DNA of 22,229 nucleotides from Azolla pinnata (taxonomy: Eukaryota; Streptophyta; Polypodiopsida; Salviniales; Salviniaceae): positions 64,128 to 86,356 of the forward strand of contig JBBBWG010032529.1 in the NCBI GenBank assembly GCA_037176905.1, given 5' to 3'. The stretch's first letter is position 1. The number at the start of each line of letters is the position of its first letter. The position numbers and the translations under genes were made by a program. Shown piece by piece: positions 1 to 9,669 of the stretch. The notes beneath the pieces were generated by a model. The model did no database searches and was not told the DNA's origin. It saw only the letters and a program-made list of their open reading frames with translations.

Positions 1-600
1 GCAAACTGTACATGGGAACCAAAAACATTGACAAAAGTTTCCTGGCCAAACACATGTTGATTCCCATATCTGATTCTCGATCGATCGATCGATCGTTCGA
101 TCACAGCCGTTCGTGTTCAAGTGTGACTCGATCATCGTTCTCAAAACGTCTGCTCTGAAATCTGGATCCTTGGCCTCTCGATAAGCAAAGTATTGCTGAG
201 CCCGACCGTTTCAGAAACGTTCGATCTGCCGTTGCCCCGGGAATTAGATCCTCTGTTAGATCGATGTGCCTTGCAAGCCCAGAGCTGCAGCGGCTCCGAT
301 CGAGCTGACTGCTCTCGAAAACGGTTCGTTCGGCAGTGCTTGGACTCGACCGAACCTTCCGCATCTCGAATATGCCCTCGCCAAATAGCTCGTTCTGAAA
401 GATTCGTTTAATTGTGCCATAATCGGATATCCTCAATGACCTCCTTAAGCTCTTGCAAGAGTACGCCATTGTGAAAAGGTTTGTTCGTTGGTGCCCATAA
501 TTAGATCTCGGGCCAAATAAGCACCACAAAGCATAGTAGTTTCGCTTTGCCATGGAGAGCAAACCATTCCAAAAGTATGCCTACAAATTAGATTCTCGAC
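1..600. repeat. Degenerate ~80-bp-period repeat region
   Basis: No gene is supported here. By eye, a loosely conserved block recurs: a GTTCTGAAA-like start, then a TTCGTT-like segment, then a TGCCCATAATTAGATC-like end. Starts lie near 137, 208, 311, 392 and 471. End-motifs are visible near 60-84, 230-250, 412-436, 490-510 and 580-600. Spacing varies from about 70 to 100 bp and copies are strongly diverged, so this looks like an old satellite edge. A GATC tetranucleotide run lies at about 78-94. A 153-codon open frame on the minus strand (101-562) overlaps it but resembles no family I recognise. Confidence 0.4.
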
Positions 601-1398
601 ACCTTTTGTAAGCCTTGCTAAGCACGTATCTTCTTTGCGCCTTCATAACCTCTGTGTAACCAATCACCTTATAGTAACAAGACATTAGGCTTGACTATCT
701 AATATTAGCACGTGTTTGTCTATTTTATAATTTATCAAGCTTTGAATATTACAAGTACCTCTAGAAGGGACACCACTACCATTGTCCTTGCCTAAGGGAT
801 TTTAAGTATCAAAGACACGCCAATCATGGACGACAATGGAGCATAGATGATGGGGCTACAAGTAATAAGGCTATTAACTTTGAGCTAGAAGTGAAGTGGC
901 TATGAAGTCAAGAAGCTGGGACTTAGGAGTGATACCAGAGCATGGAAACAGAGATGAAAATGAGGAAAAAGATAAAATAAAACAAAAAAAAGATTGAAAT
1001 ATTAGTGAATCGCTTAAATTTCTTAAGAAAATCAAAGAAGTTACAAGTATTTATATTATGAGTTAAAATGCGTGTATACAATTATTTTATAATATTTTAG
1101 AACCTTTTAGAGCCTTTGAAACGTTTGGAGCCTTTTAGAACCTTAGAGTCTTTTGAAACTTTTCGAAATCTTCTAGAATTTTTCAACAACACCTGCATGT
1201 ACACCTTAGAAACAAGAATTTGCGAGTCAGACTATTGCAAATTAAGCTAAGTTGTGGAGAAGCGCCGATTTTCAGGCAAGACGAAGCTAGGCTAGATCAC
1301 GAATACAACACTGATACATTGTTGGGATTGGAGCATAGATGCGTCATCATACGACATCACCGATTACATCAACAAATCAGATAGTTGAAACATCATTA
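601..1398. other. AT-rich intergenic DNA, no gene seen
   Basis: I see no coding or RNA gene in this stretch. It contains a low-complexity block at about 1100-1180 in which AACCTTTTAGAGCCTTTGAA-like segments recur every 20 to 25 bases with variation. The rest is A/T-rich sequence with no obvious terminal inverted repeats or element ends. Confidence 0.5.
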
Positions 1399-1512
1399 AA
1401 AAAGGCAAGGCGAATCAAATGCTAGATCATTGTACTAGAAAGCTGGAATCAAACTAAAGCAATAACAACACAGATGCAACATCGATGCATCATCGGATTG
1501 GATGACCGGCAG

Positions 1513-1610
1513 GATATCGATACACCGTCGAATCGGATCATCGACATGATATCGATACATCGTCGAATCGGATCATCGACATGATATCGATACATCGTCG
1601 AATCGGATCA
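1513..1610. repeat. 35-bp minisatellite, 2.8 copies
   Basis: Units start at 1513, 1548 and 1583 with the phrase GATATCGATACA(C/T)CGTCG. They are nearly identical, the first differing by a C for T. Each unit holds the palindromes GATATC and ATCGAT. The third copy is cut short at about 1610. Confidence 0.85.
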
Positions 1611-1623
1611 CGGAAAGGTCAGC

Positions 1624-1712
1624 AAATCAGATAAGATAAGATCGGATTAGATCAGACCAGATCAGATCAGATCAAATCAGACCAGATCAAATCAAACCAG
1701 ATCAGATCGGAT
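1624..1712. repeat. GATCAGATC-rich degenerate short repeat
   Basis: A run of imperfect 5-mer and 10-mer units of the type AGATC, AAATC and AGACC. It follows the 35-bp minisatellite directly and is probably low-complexity expansion of the same sequence. No coding potential is seen. Confidence 0.7.
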
Positions 1713-1853
1713 CATCGATGCGTTCGCGGATCGGATTGTTGGCACATTCATCATCCAAAGGCAAAAAGGCGAATCGACGCGAGATTCATCGAAGCGGGAA
1801 GCTGGGATCAAACTGAAGCAAACGACAGATTCCAGAAATTTTTGCAGCGTTGC

Positions 1854-1882
1854 GAAGAAGAAGAAGAAGAAGAAGAAGAAGT
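1854..1882 (+). repeat. (GAA)n microsatellite in the presumed KNL1 5' leader
   Basis: About nine uninterrupted GAA triplets lie roughly 105 bp before the KNL1 start codon. They account for the poly-Glu and poly-Phe/Leu open frames on both strands, which are not genes. Such purine tracts are common in plant 5' leaders, so a role in transcription is only a possibility. Confidence 0.85.
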
Positions 1883-1986
1883 TCGCCGAACTGTTCTTGT
1901 TTTGTTGCCGGTGAAAAGAACGAGATTTGAAATTCAAAACAAAGAGAGAGGGACGGGAGCAGATCGAACAGAAGTCGCGTCGGGCG

Positions 1987-4900
1987 ATGGCGGAGATGAA
2001 GGAGATGGAGAGCTTCTCTGTCTTCGGCTATGGCTCCGCCGGCTCCGCCAAGCGGAAGCGCAGACGCCGCGTCAGCTTCGCCACCACTCAGACCGTCCAT
2101 TTCATCCCGCGCAAGGACGACGTCGAAACTCCCCCCCTCGACCCCGGCAACGTGGCCCTCAAGCCCACCCCTCCCCCCCCTCGCCCTTCGTCTCCTGCGT
2201 TCCCTTGCTTGCTCGACAATGCTGCGGCTGCGGCTCCTGCTTGCCCCGACCTCCCTCCGGATCCCAACGAACACACTGGAGATTTCAGCCATTTCACTTG
2301 CGATATGGATACTGACCATGGAAGTTGGGCCGAAGAAGACACGAACACACGCATGAATAGGTAGGCCTCTCTATCCCCTCACCGAATTTTTATCTTGTTG
2401 GAAACTGAATTTGGTTGTGCCTCAGTTCCCTCTTTGGAAATGGCTGGTTTCCTCTTGTTCTTCGAAAGGATGAACTACATAGACCAAAAAGAGCAGGTCT
2501 TTTGGTTCATCTTTGTTCAGTGATCATGGTACTCACCAATTTCTTCCAAAAACGCTTCATTTCATATCAAATTGCATCTGTAATCACTCGGAGAAATCAA
2601 TCAATCTCTCACGGACCAATTTCGGTATTAGAAGAAGTTAACATATCTTTCTTTCTTTCTTCTCAATTTCGCGTTTTTTCTGGCTTAAGTGTCCTAATTC
2701 TTTTCATAATCTCGATGACCATTCTTTCATTTTGATGGCAATCTCGATGATATATGTATATTTTCTTGCTTTGGTTTTGCAAGCATCCATTCCTTGAAAA
2801 TTTGGCCAGTTGGTTTTAATATAATATCCAAGTAAAGGTTAAATATTTATGCCAATTTGAAGTTTTTTTTAATGCTTTTCATTTCTGTCTAATAATTCCA
2901 GAAAAGTTCAAGTGTAGTTCCGTTACTCTTTTTATCCCTTGTTTAATAATTGTTCCACCTATGCTGAACCCGCAGAGATGGGGATAAGTAGAAACAAGTT
3001 TGAGCTCTTTGGGAGATTGAATAAGATGTACAGAATGGAGTGGAGTCCATGGCAATGTTAAAACTTAATTCTCTCAAATTATACCTCTTTCATGTCCACA
3101 TCAAATATATATGGACTCTGTATGAAATGACCATCAGAGAATTCATAAAGTCGGTATAAAAAAAGGGATATAATTGTAGATTTCGTTTGTATCTATTTGG
3201 ATGACCATGCTTGGAGATTTGTTTCGTCGTGTGAATATTTGTTTCAAGCTATGGGTTTCATTTTTCACTCGTCACTCTCTGATATGTATTTAAGTTATTT
3301 TTTTCAGTTTAGAAGGAGACGAGGATGACAGCGGTTGTTTTGTCAATTTTGGATATTCAGACCAAGGAGATGATGAATCCATTGTCAACGATGACATAAC
3401 CATGGACGCCACTACATTCACAAAGAACCTTTCTCAGGTCCTTAAGAGTGGCACAACCTTTGATTCAGAATTTTGGAACAAAATTTCACCGCAGAAGATA
3501 TTGAATGAGAGTGCCTCAGAAAGCGTAGACGACTCCATGGCCTTCACCAAACAGGGTTCCCTGCATAGAAACATTACCCATCACGATGTGTCTTTTCATG
3601 CAGATGATATTGAGAGTGACATGTCTACAGGAACAAGAATACAAACACGCACATTGAGAGAAGATATGATCTCAGTGAAGAATTGTATTCGTTCTTATGA
3701 AACTCGACCATTATCGCAAGCCGATGCATCTCATAGGATTGAAATCAGTCAGAGGCTACACAGTGAAGCATCTCATGTGAGAAGTGTGGAGGCACTATGC
3801 AACAAAACACCAAAGGGAAGCACTATACAGCCTTGCTATAAGCAAGAAGATACCTTGGAAGATGAGGTTACATCTTCAGCAAGGGATCCTCATACTGATT
3901 GTGAGGCAGATTTGTCAATGATATTAGGCAACACCATGGATATTTCACTTCATCGTCCAGTACCAAAGGTACCTGATGCGTTGATGCACCAACTTGATGG
4001 AAATAGTCATAATGACAGTGTCTTTTCTTTGCCTTCAAACAACAGTATGGATACTTCACTTCATCAGCAACGTCTAAAGAACTGTGAAGTTCTTGACGGG
4101 AATATTGATTGTGACTCTGAAATTTCCATGTCTTTAAACAATACAATGGATATCTCACTTCACCCAAAGGGTTCTGATGTGTTTGTGAACCTTGGTGGTG
4201 ATAGACTTACATCATCTGTCTCAGGACAAAGATCTGGCGGCCCTACCCTTTCAGCTACAGTGAATAGCATGACAATGCCTGGTCACAACCTGAAAGACCT
4301 CCTTTCAGACTACACAGACTATACCGTCACAAAGACTCATCTGAGAGGAGTACCAATGTGTAATGATGACTCCATCTCCTTAACGTTTGGTGGTTCCCGA
4401 TTGCTTGCATCCTCTAAACCAAGCTGTGATTCTCTAAGTCCTGAATTTGTTGACCAGAAATCTCCTACTGGTATGATTATTGTAACAGAAACCAAATCAA
4501 AGGCATATTCTGGGATATCAGATAATAAGCTTGAAGAGTCAACTCCCATCAACGTTCAATCTGCAAGCTGGGGAGGAATCATAGATATACCGAATAAAGG
4601 CAATTCGCAATCTAAATTGACAGATACATGTGAAAGGTTGTTAAAAAGTACAAAACAAGCTGGAAATCCGAGTCACTTAAACGTTGATGGAAGACTAAAC
4701 CTGACAGGAGAACTTAAGAAGGTTCCTAGGAAGAATGCAGCAGAAAAGGTTCTTGTTGACATCACTAACAAAGAGTTGTCACAGACTAAATCAATGGATA
4801 TGGCTCAGAAAAATTTCAGAGAAACCAAGCAAGTGCATGCTCAAAGTCAGGTGAACGGCAATAGCAAATTAGATGCATGTGGAGACAATCCGAAACATTT

Positions 4901-7900
4901 CAGCAACAAAATCACTGAAAGTGTTAGGAAAATAGGCATCCTTTCAAATCTTTCCAGGCGTTCACACTCCAAAATCACTGTAGATGGGATTTTGCAATGT
5001 CTACAGGTTACAGAATGATTCACTGAAAACAAATTTTAAACATAGTTGTGCATACTGACACTCAAAACAGTTGTATCTGATGTGCTGTGGTTAGTTGTGC
5101 TTACAGGATGAGTGTAATACTGTCGATTTGCCTGATAAAGAAGAAACAGAGCCATTGCTTATGATATCCAATCTTCAGACATTGAGTGACTATCTGCGCT
5201 TCTCTTGCAGCAGGGTTCAACAGGTGTCCTTATGTTGTATACATTATCATGTCCTCACATCTTCTAGAAACCGAGATCTGACCCATAATATTATTGTGTT
5301 CAATGATAGCTGGATATGCTAAATGACCATATAGAAGAGCTGACAGAAAAGCTAAAATCTTTGAAGGAAACAAATTTGAAGTTACGGGTGTCCAATAATG
5401 TGCTTCAGGTTTGCAACTCTGCTCCGCTGTTTCCGCTGATGCAGAGCACCCCTGTTACTGTAAATAATGGTGTGTTTTGTTTATCAGAAGCTTAAGGAGG
5501 ATTCTTTGAACAACATAAAATCGAAATTTGAGAAGAAGAAAGGGTATTTTCTTTTCTGCCTATTTAATTTGGTTAAATAAAAATGAAAAATACAATTGAT
5601 TGTTTTTTTATGCACATGCTTGAAACTTTCCACATCTCATTTTCTATCTTCATGAGGCTATACCAGGACCTTCCTTATTTCGTTGTTACTTATGGCTGAA
5701 TTGTAGTATAGCAAGAAAGGAGTGGATTTTGTGGAAGATTAGTCCGGAACGGCAGAACTTGGCCTTGCTCCAAGATAACAAAGATAATTTGATTGTAATA
5801 TAACCTCTGGACTCTTTCCATGACATTATGATGAAAATGTATGATTTCCTATTTGATGGGCTTCCTATATGATGTGCAGAGAGAGGTAGATGCAGCAAAA
5901 GCAAAGGTTCAGCAAGTTTTGCAACTGAAGGATGCATACACTCAAGCACTTTTATGCACAACATCATCTGGGTTTACTTCATTTCAAAATCCTGCAGTGA
6001 ACTCCAGCACTGTCAAGGTTAGTTTGTTAATATATATGGTTTTGTTGATTTTTAAACCAGGTTAGTCTCACATGTCTGGTTCTATTACTTGATCAGAAGA
6101 ATCAAGGGGAAGAAAAGGGCCTTTCTCAAAGTGCAATGTTAGAAAAGTGTCGTCTATATTACGAGGCATGTGCTCTTGTCTTTTCCTAAAGAAATCGCAT
6201 GACTGTAGATAACATGCCCGGTTTATGATTTATTTTATACTGTTGAGTACAAATGGGCTCACTTTGCGTGTGTTGCTTTCTTGAAGGATACACATAAGCG
6301 ACTCCAGATGGTAGACGGAAATAGAGAGGAAATACATAAAAAGATTGATGTCATGATGAATGAATTCGATGAAAAGTGTTTTCATGCCATGCCTGACATA
6401 GATGGTGCAATAATTGCTGAAAAAATGAAACAAGCAAACCAAGTTGCAGCTCTTTCTATCACCTTTTTGCAGCATCAACAGGCAAGTTAACATGTTTTAA
6501 TACAGCTTATGTTTTGGGTATCTTTGTGCATGCCTCAACCAGAGATTCATTTGAAATATTTTATCCTGTGCTGCCGTAAAATGATTGGGGATCACCTATT
6601 TATATTGATTCTATGCAGGTTTCAAGAGACTATTGATACGTGTGTTGTTGCCGTGATTGGTCTTTCATACATGTATTGTTGTCATGATTGGATTTTTCAA
6701 TATACTTACTCTTAAAGGTTAATGTTGCAGGTTATGCGTATAGGCCTGAACAGCAAGGAGGGGAAGTCACAAACCGAGTTTTCTATCGGGAGAATGTATC
6801 AACAAATGTAAGGTTTGAATTAATATTAGCTAGTCTTTACGTGTAAAATCTGCGAAATGAGGGATATTTGTAGTAGGATTGACTGATTTCATTTATTGAT
6901 TGACTCTCTCAGATTACAGTATGAAGGAGATGGTCCGCTTGCTCTTGCAAACATCTATAGATCTGTCAACCGTGAAGCAATCGATATGGTTTGCTTTTCT
7001 TCTAATCCTTTTGAAAATGAGTTGATACTGTGCTAAGAAGTTTTGTTTGGATGATACAGGCCTTTCCTTGCATGGATGCTTCTGTAGCATTTCAATATCT
7101 TGTTAGTGATGTCTGTAATATCATCACTGTGCAGGTTCAACATTTGCATCAGCTAATGCAGGTAGGCGCTTTTTATAAACCTATTGCTACTGTTGTAAGA
7201 GAGATGGTTTTATTATTGAGAGTAAAAAAAAGACAGTGGGAACATAGAAAACAATGTAAGCTCGTGTTTGGAGCTGACACATTATGTGTAATGCTAAAAA
7301 CTTGTATTAATAAGTATTAAAATTATGAGTTCATCTTGTTGATTCGAGAGATAAATATTGGTATCAATACTGCTGTATAGAGAACAAAATGGGTGTTTGG
7401 CTGCCTCATGGATTTGCTTAAGGAGATCAAATATTGTCAGCGAGCCTTCAGGATGTCTTGCAAGTTTCAAATCAGAGATGGTAACGTTAGAGACAATGTG
7501 GAACAGATGTTTTGGATTTTTTGTACCGAACTCAAACTTATATGCGGGTTTTATTGTTCATGCAGATAAGCTCATGTTAACTCAGACGATGTTAAGGTCT
7601 TCAGTCGGGTTGAAAATTAGTCTGGTTTATGATACGATGTTTCTGAGAGGGTGAGTTCCATTTACATAATATTTCTTCATACATTTATTGTATGCACTGC
7701 CGAGATGGACATTGATGCTCCAAATTGTCATCATTGACAATGCAAACTTTTGATGATGTAATGACAGGGGAAGGTACCCTACTGATCTGCGACCTGCAGA
7801 TGTGTTGGTCCGCAGTTATGGGTCGGCAAATAATTCGATTACTAGAAGGGATGTCAATACATTGGTAGCGAAATTGGAACCGGGTTTCGGGAGGATTTAC

Positions 7901-7954
7901 AGGATCTGCAGCTCCGTTGGGAAGTTCATGAGTGGATTGAAAGAAGTTTCCTGA
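1987..7954 (+). CDS. KNL1: Kinetochore scaffold protein KNL1/Spc105-like, 15 exons
   Basis: Hand-joined exons: 1987-2360, 3308-5006, 5107-5223, 5310-5408, 5488-5543, 5716-5794, 5880-6017, 6097-6165, 6287-6481, 6731-6807, 6913-6988, 7060-7161, 7381-7480, 7566-7650, 7768-7954. Joined they give 1150 codons without a frame break. KNL1 is the outer-kinetochore scaffold of the KMN network, linking microtubule attachment to the spindle checkpoint. Residues 22-32 read KRKRRRRVSFA, the RVSF docking site for protein phosphatase 1 beside a basic patch. Exon 2 encodes a long, probably disordered region with MELT-like repeats. Exons 3-9 (about residues 692-942) look like coiled coil. The rest ends in a conserved block around LRGGRYPTDLRPAD, probably the RWD region. 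The start is the first ATG after the GAA tract. The least certain junctions are the AAG acceptor before 5716 and the donor at 5795. The family call is strong, the exact borders less so. Confidence 0.85.
2361..3307 (+). other. KNL1 intron 1 (947 bp)
   Basis: Donor AG|GTAGGC at 2361 and acceptor TTTTTTTCAG at 3307. Joining the flanking exons restores an acidic stretch (SLEGDEDDSGCF) that leads into the frame of the large exon. The intron is T-rich and the open frame within it (2415-2735) has no family character. I see no mobile element in it. Confidence 0.8.
3870..4185 (+). repeat. MELT-like repeat block in KNL1 exon 2
   Basis: Three protein repeats are spaced 37 and 33 residues apart, centred on NTMDISLH (ATG at 3936, residue 335), NSMDTSLH (4047, residue 372) and NTMDISLH (4146, residue 405). 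Each follows a Ser/Leu-rich lead such as LSMILG, FSLPSN or ISMSLN. A fourth, weaker copy, TMDATTF, is at residue 157 (3402). M-D/E-[IL]-[ST] is the shape of the MELT motif, which in fungi and animals is phosphorylated by Mps1 to recruit Bub3-Bub1. The match is by eye and its function here is inferred. Confidence 0.65.
6166..6286 (+). other. KNL1 intron 8, GC-AG type
   Basis: The exon ends TACGAG and the intron begins GCATGT, ending TTGAAG. Using GC keeps frame and gives CRLYYE-DTHKRLQMVD, a smooth coiled-coil continuation. The nearest GT (6170) would add one base after the codon GCA and create an immediate stop when joined to the next exon. Confidence 0.65.
6482..6730 (+). other. KNL1 intron 9, GC-AG type
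   Basis: The border CAG|GCAAGT matches the strong consensus of GC-AG introns, and the acceptor is ATGTTGCAG. In phase 0 the join gives HQQ-VMRIGLNSKEGKSQTEF, which stays open into the following exon. The alternative GT four bases downstream (6486) reads a different, less family-like frame in exon 10. Confidence 0.7.
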
Positions 7955-8578
7955 AAAGGGTTGTACTGGAAAGGAAATTGCTAAATGGATATGAATTTTG
8001 GCTAGCTGTACATTCAAACAACCAAGATCTGGATCTTCATAAAATGACAATGCAAGTTGAAGCGGGTGCGAAAATAAGTCACTGTCTTTAAACTCGGACC
8101 GGATTTTCCTGTTTGTAAAATTCAATGTATCATTCGAATCATATGATTGGTGTCTCTTCCCAGCAAAACATTTTAAACCTGTGTTGGAGGAAATTTGCAC
8201 TGTAGTTTCAGAATCAACCACTACTGTTCACAGCCAAAGCAGAATGTAATAAGAAAGTTCATAATGGTTTGAATGTGTGGTTTATTGGCATGAATACACA
8301 TACACATGATTAGACTCAAGCGTGTCGAATCAAATGTGTGTACTAATTACAGTTAGTGACGAAAACAAGCATGCTTATCCCCATTATTGATTTATTTGAG
8401 CATCTCTTTTGCCAAATTAGATTGTTAACTTGTATCTCATATAGATTATATGGGCCCCAAAGAGTTGTCTTATTGATGCTCATAGGGAACAAATACCGTG
8501 TGCTCGCTCATTCATTACATTTTAAATGCCTGCTAAAAATTAAAAAAGTTTAAATTAACACCCAATTTTATCTCGCAC
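7955..8578 (+). other. KNL1 3' flank and intergenic DNA
   Basis: The KNL1 3' untranslated region begins here. AATAAG near 8248 is a possible polyadenylation signal but is not canonical. A long minus-strand frame (7685-8221) overlaps the last exon and this flank and shows no family features. I see no other gene. Confidence 0.45.
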
Positions 8579-9669
8579 GAAAAATCGACGTCTAATCAAT
8601 TCTCGCCAATCGATGTTTATTCCTTGCCATTCCTTCTGCTGCCGCTTATTCTTTTCTCGCCGATCGGTTCGATCTGTCTCTTACTAACCGCTTCTCTCTA
8701 TCTCTTCTCACGCTCATCGATTCTTAATCTTCGTGCTGCTATTCACCGACGGCTTTCTACTTCGTACCTTTTGCTTACTGATCGGCTCTACTCGATTGAC
8801 GGATGTTAGTAAAATTTACAACCTAATCAGTTTAGTGTTAATCGATTAATTGGGGGTTTAGGGTTAGTCAATTAACTCACTAACCCTAAGCCCTAATCTT
8901 CAGCAGGGGATAAGCTAGTTAATCCGTGAGCTCTTTAATTTTAGCAGGCCTTAAAAATGTAATTAATAATAAAATTTCTGGTCATAATAATAAATGGTTG
9001 TTTTTTTTACACCCGGAATTAATTAATCGAGAAAGAAAACAAAACAATTCTTGCCATTTCGAAAATTCAAAAACTGTGAGCTTGAGTTTCGGGCCGTCTG
9101 TCGTTCACAGGAAACGCGAGTCGCCGCCGTTTCGCCACGCGACGAAGTCGCAGATCGCAGATCGCAGACGACAGAGAGATCGAGACAAGAGGAAGGCGGA
9201 GGCTCTGACACAGACGGAGCCGGTGGCGGATCGCGGAAACGGCGGGTAGCTGAACGATATGATCGAGCTTTGAGTTTTCCTGGAGGGATTCGGGAAGGAG
9301 AGGAATCGGTCCGCCGTCGAACTATTCATGGCAATAGCAGACCGAGGTATGTCTATCTGTCTTTCCTTCTATCCGCGTGCTTGCTTCTGTGCGTGTGCTC
9401 GACGGAACAAGTAACGGGGCGGAGAGAAAAGGCGCAGCTTTTCTTCATCATCGCCATATCCATTGATGCAGCTAGAGTGAGAGACCAGATCGGCTTTTCG
9501 ACCATCCACTTGTTCATGGATTTTGTCGGCTCCATTATCTCCGTCTTTTCGACTGTTTGTGGTCTCACTCTTTCATCCTCCGTCGGAGTCAGCAAGATTC
9601 ATATTTGTTGATCGATCTTTCTGAGCAAGAGACTCTCCAAAATCCCCTTCGTCGCCTTCTCCGCTCGCC
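8579..9669 (+). promoter_or_regulatory. Promoter and 5' leader of the TMEM135-like gene
   Basis: The stretch 8580-8800 is pyrimidine-rich. A telo-box pair lies at 8856-8891. The purine-rich part from about 9100 to 9346 looks like a transcribed leader and includes a five-codon upstream ORF (9259-9273, ATG ATC GAG CTT TGA). A possible 5' untranslated intron runs from GTATGT at 9347 to an acceptor near 9592 or 9629. An ATG at 9329 does not join in frame with the main start by any acceptor I tried. Promoter position and leader splicing are inferred, not proven. Confidence 0.45.
8856..8891. promoter_or_regulatory. Palindromic telo-box pair
   Basis: GTTTAGGGTTAGT and ACTAACCCTAAGC face each other. 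AGGGTTAGT (8860-8868) and ACTAACCCT (8879-8887) are perfect 9-base inverted arms around a 10-base loop. AAACCCTA telo-boxes are known elements in plant promoters active in dividing cells. The role here is inferred from position, about 780 bp before the start codon. Confidence 0.55.

Larger units (their letters stand above)
1399..1828. repeat. Diverged 70-bp direct duplication flanking a minisatellite
   Basis: A block at about 1399-1467 (AAAGGCAAGGCGAATC ... AGCTGGAATCAAACTAAAGC) reappears diverged at about 1757-1828 (AAAGGCAAAAAGGCGAATC ... AGCTGGGATCAAACTGAAGC). The copies share order and spacing over about 70 bp. Between them lie a 35-bp minisatellite and a GATC-rich tract. The second copy ends about 160 bp before the KNL1 start codon, so it probably lies in that gene's promoter or 5' leader. 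Confidence 0.65.

Noticed and set aside
101..562. 153-codon open frame on the minus strand and a 72-codon frame on the plus strand
   Set aside because: They lie in a degenerate repeat, show no recognisable domain, and openness on both strands is better explained by the repeat composition.
2415..2735. 106-codon frame within KNL1 intron 1
   Set aside because: It is T-rich intronic sequence with no domain, and the flanking exons join in frame without it.
7685..8221. 178-codon minus-strand frame antisense to the KNL1 3' end
   Set aside because: It overlaps the last conserved KNL1 exon in antisense, has no family features, and composition alone can explain it.
9051..9611. 186-codon plus-strand frame upstream of the TMEM135-like gene
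   Set aside because: It is low-complexity Arg/Ser-rich sequence, crosses a likely leader splice site at 9347 and has no homology I recognise. It is probably 5' untranslated sequence.
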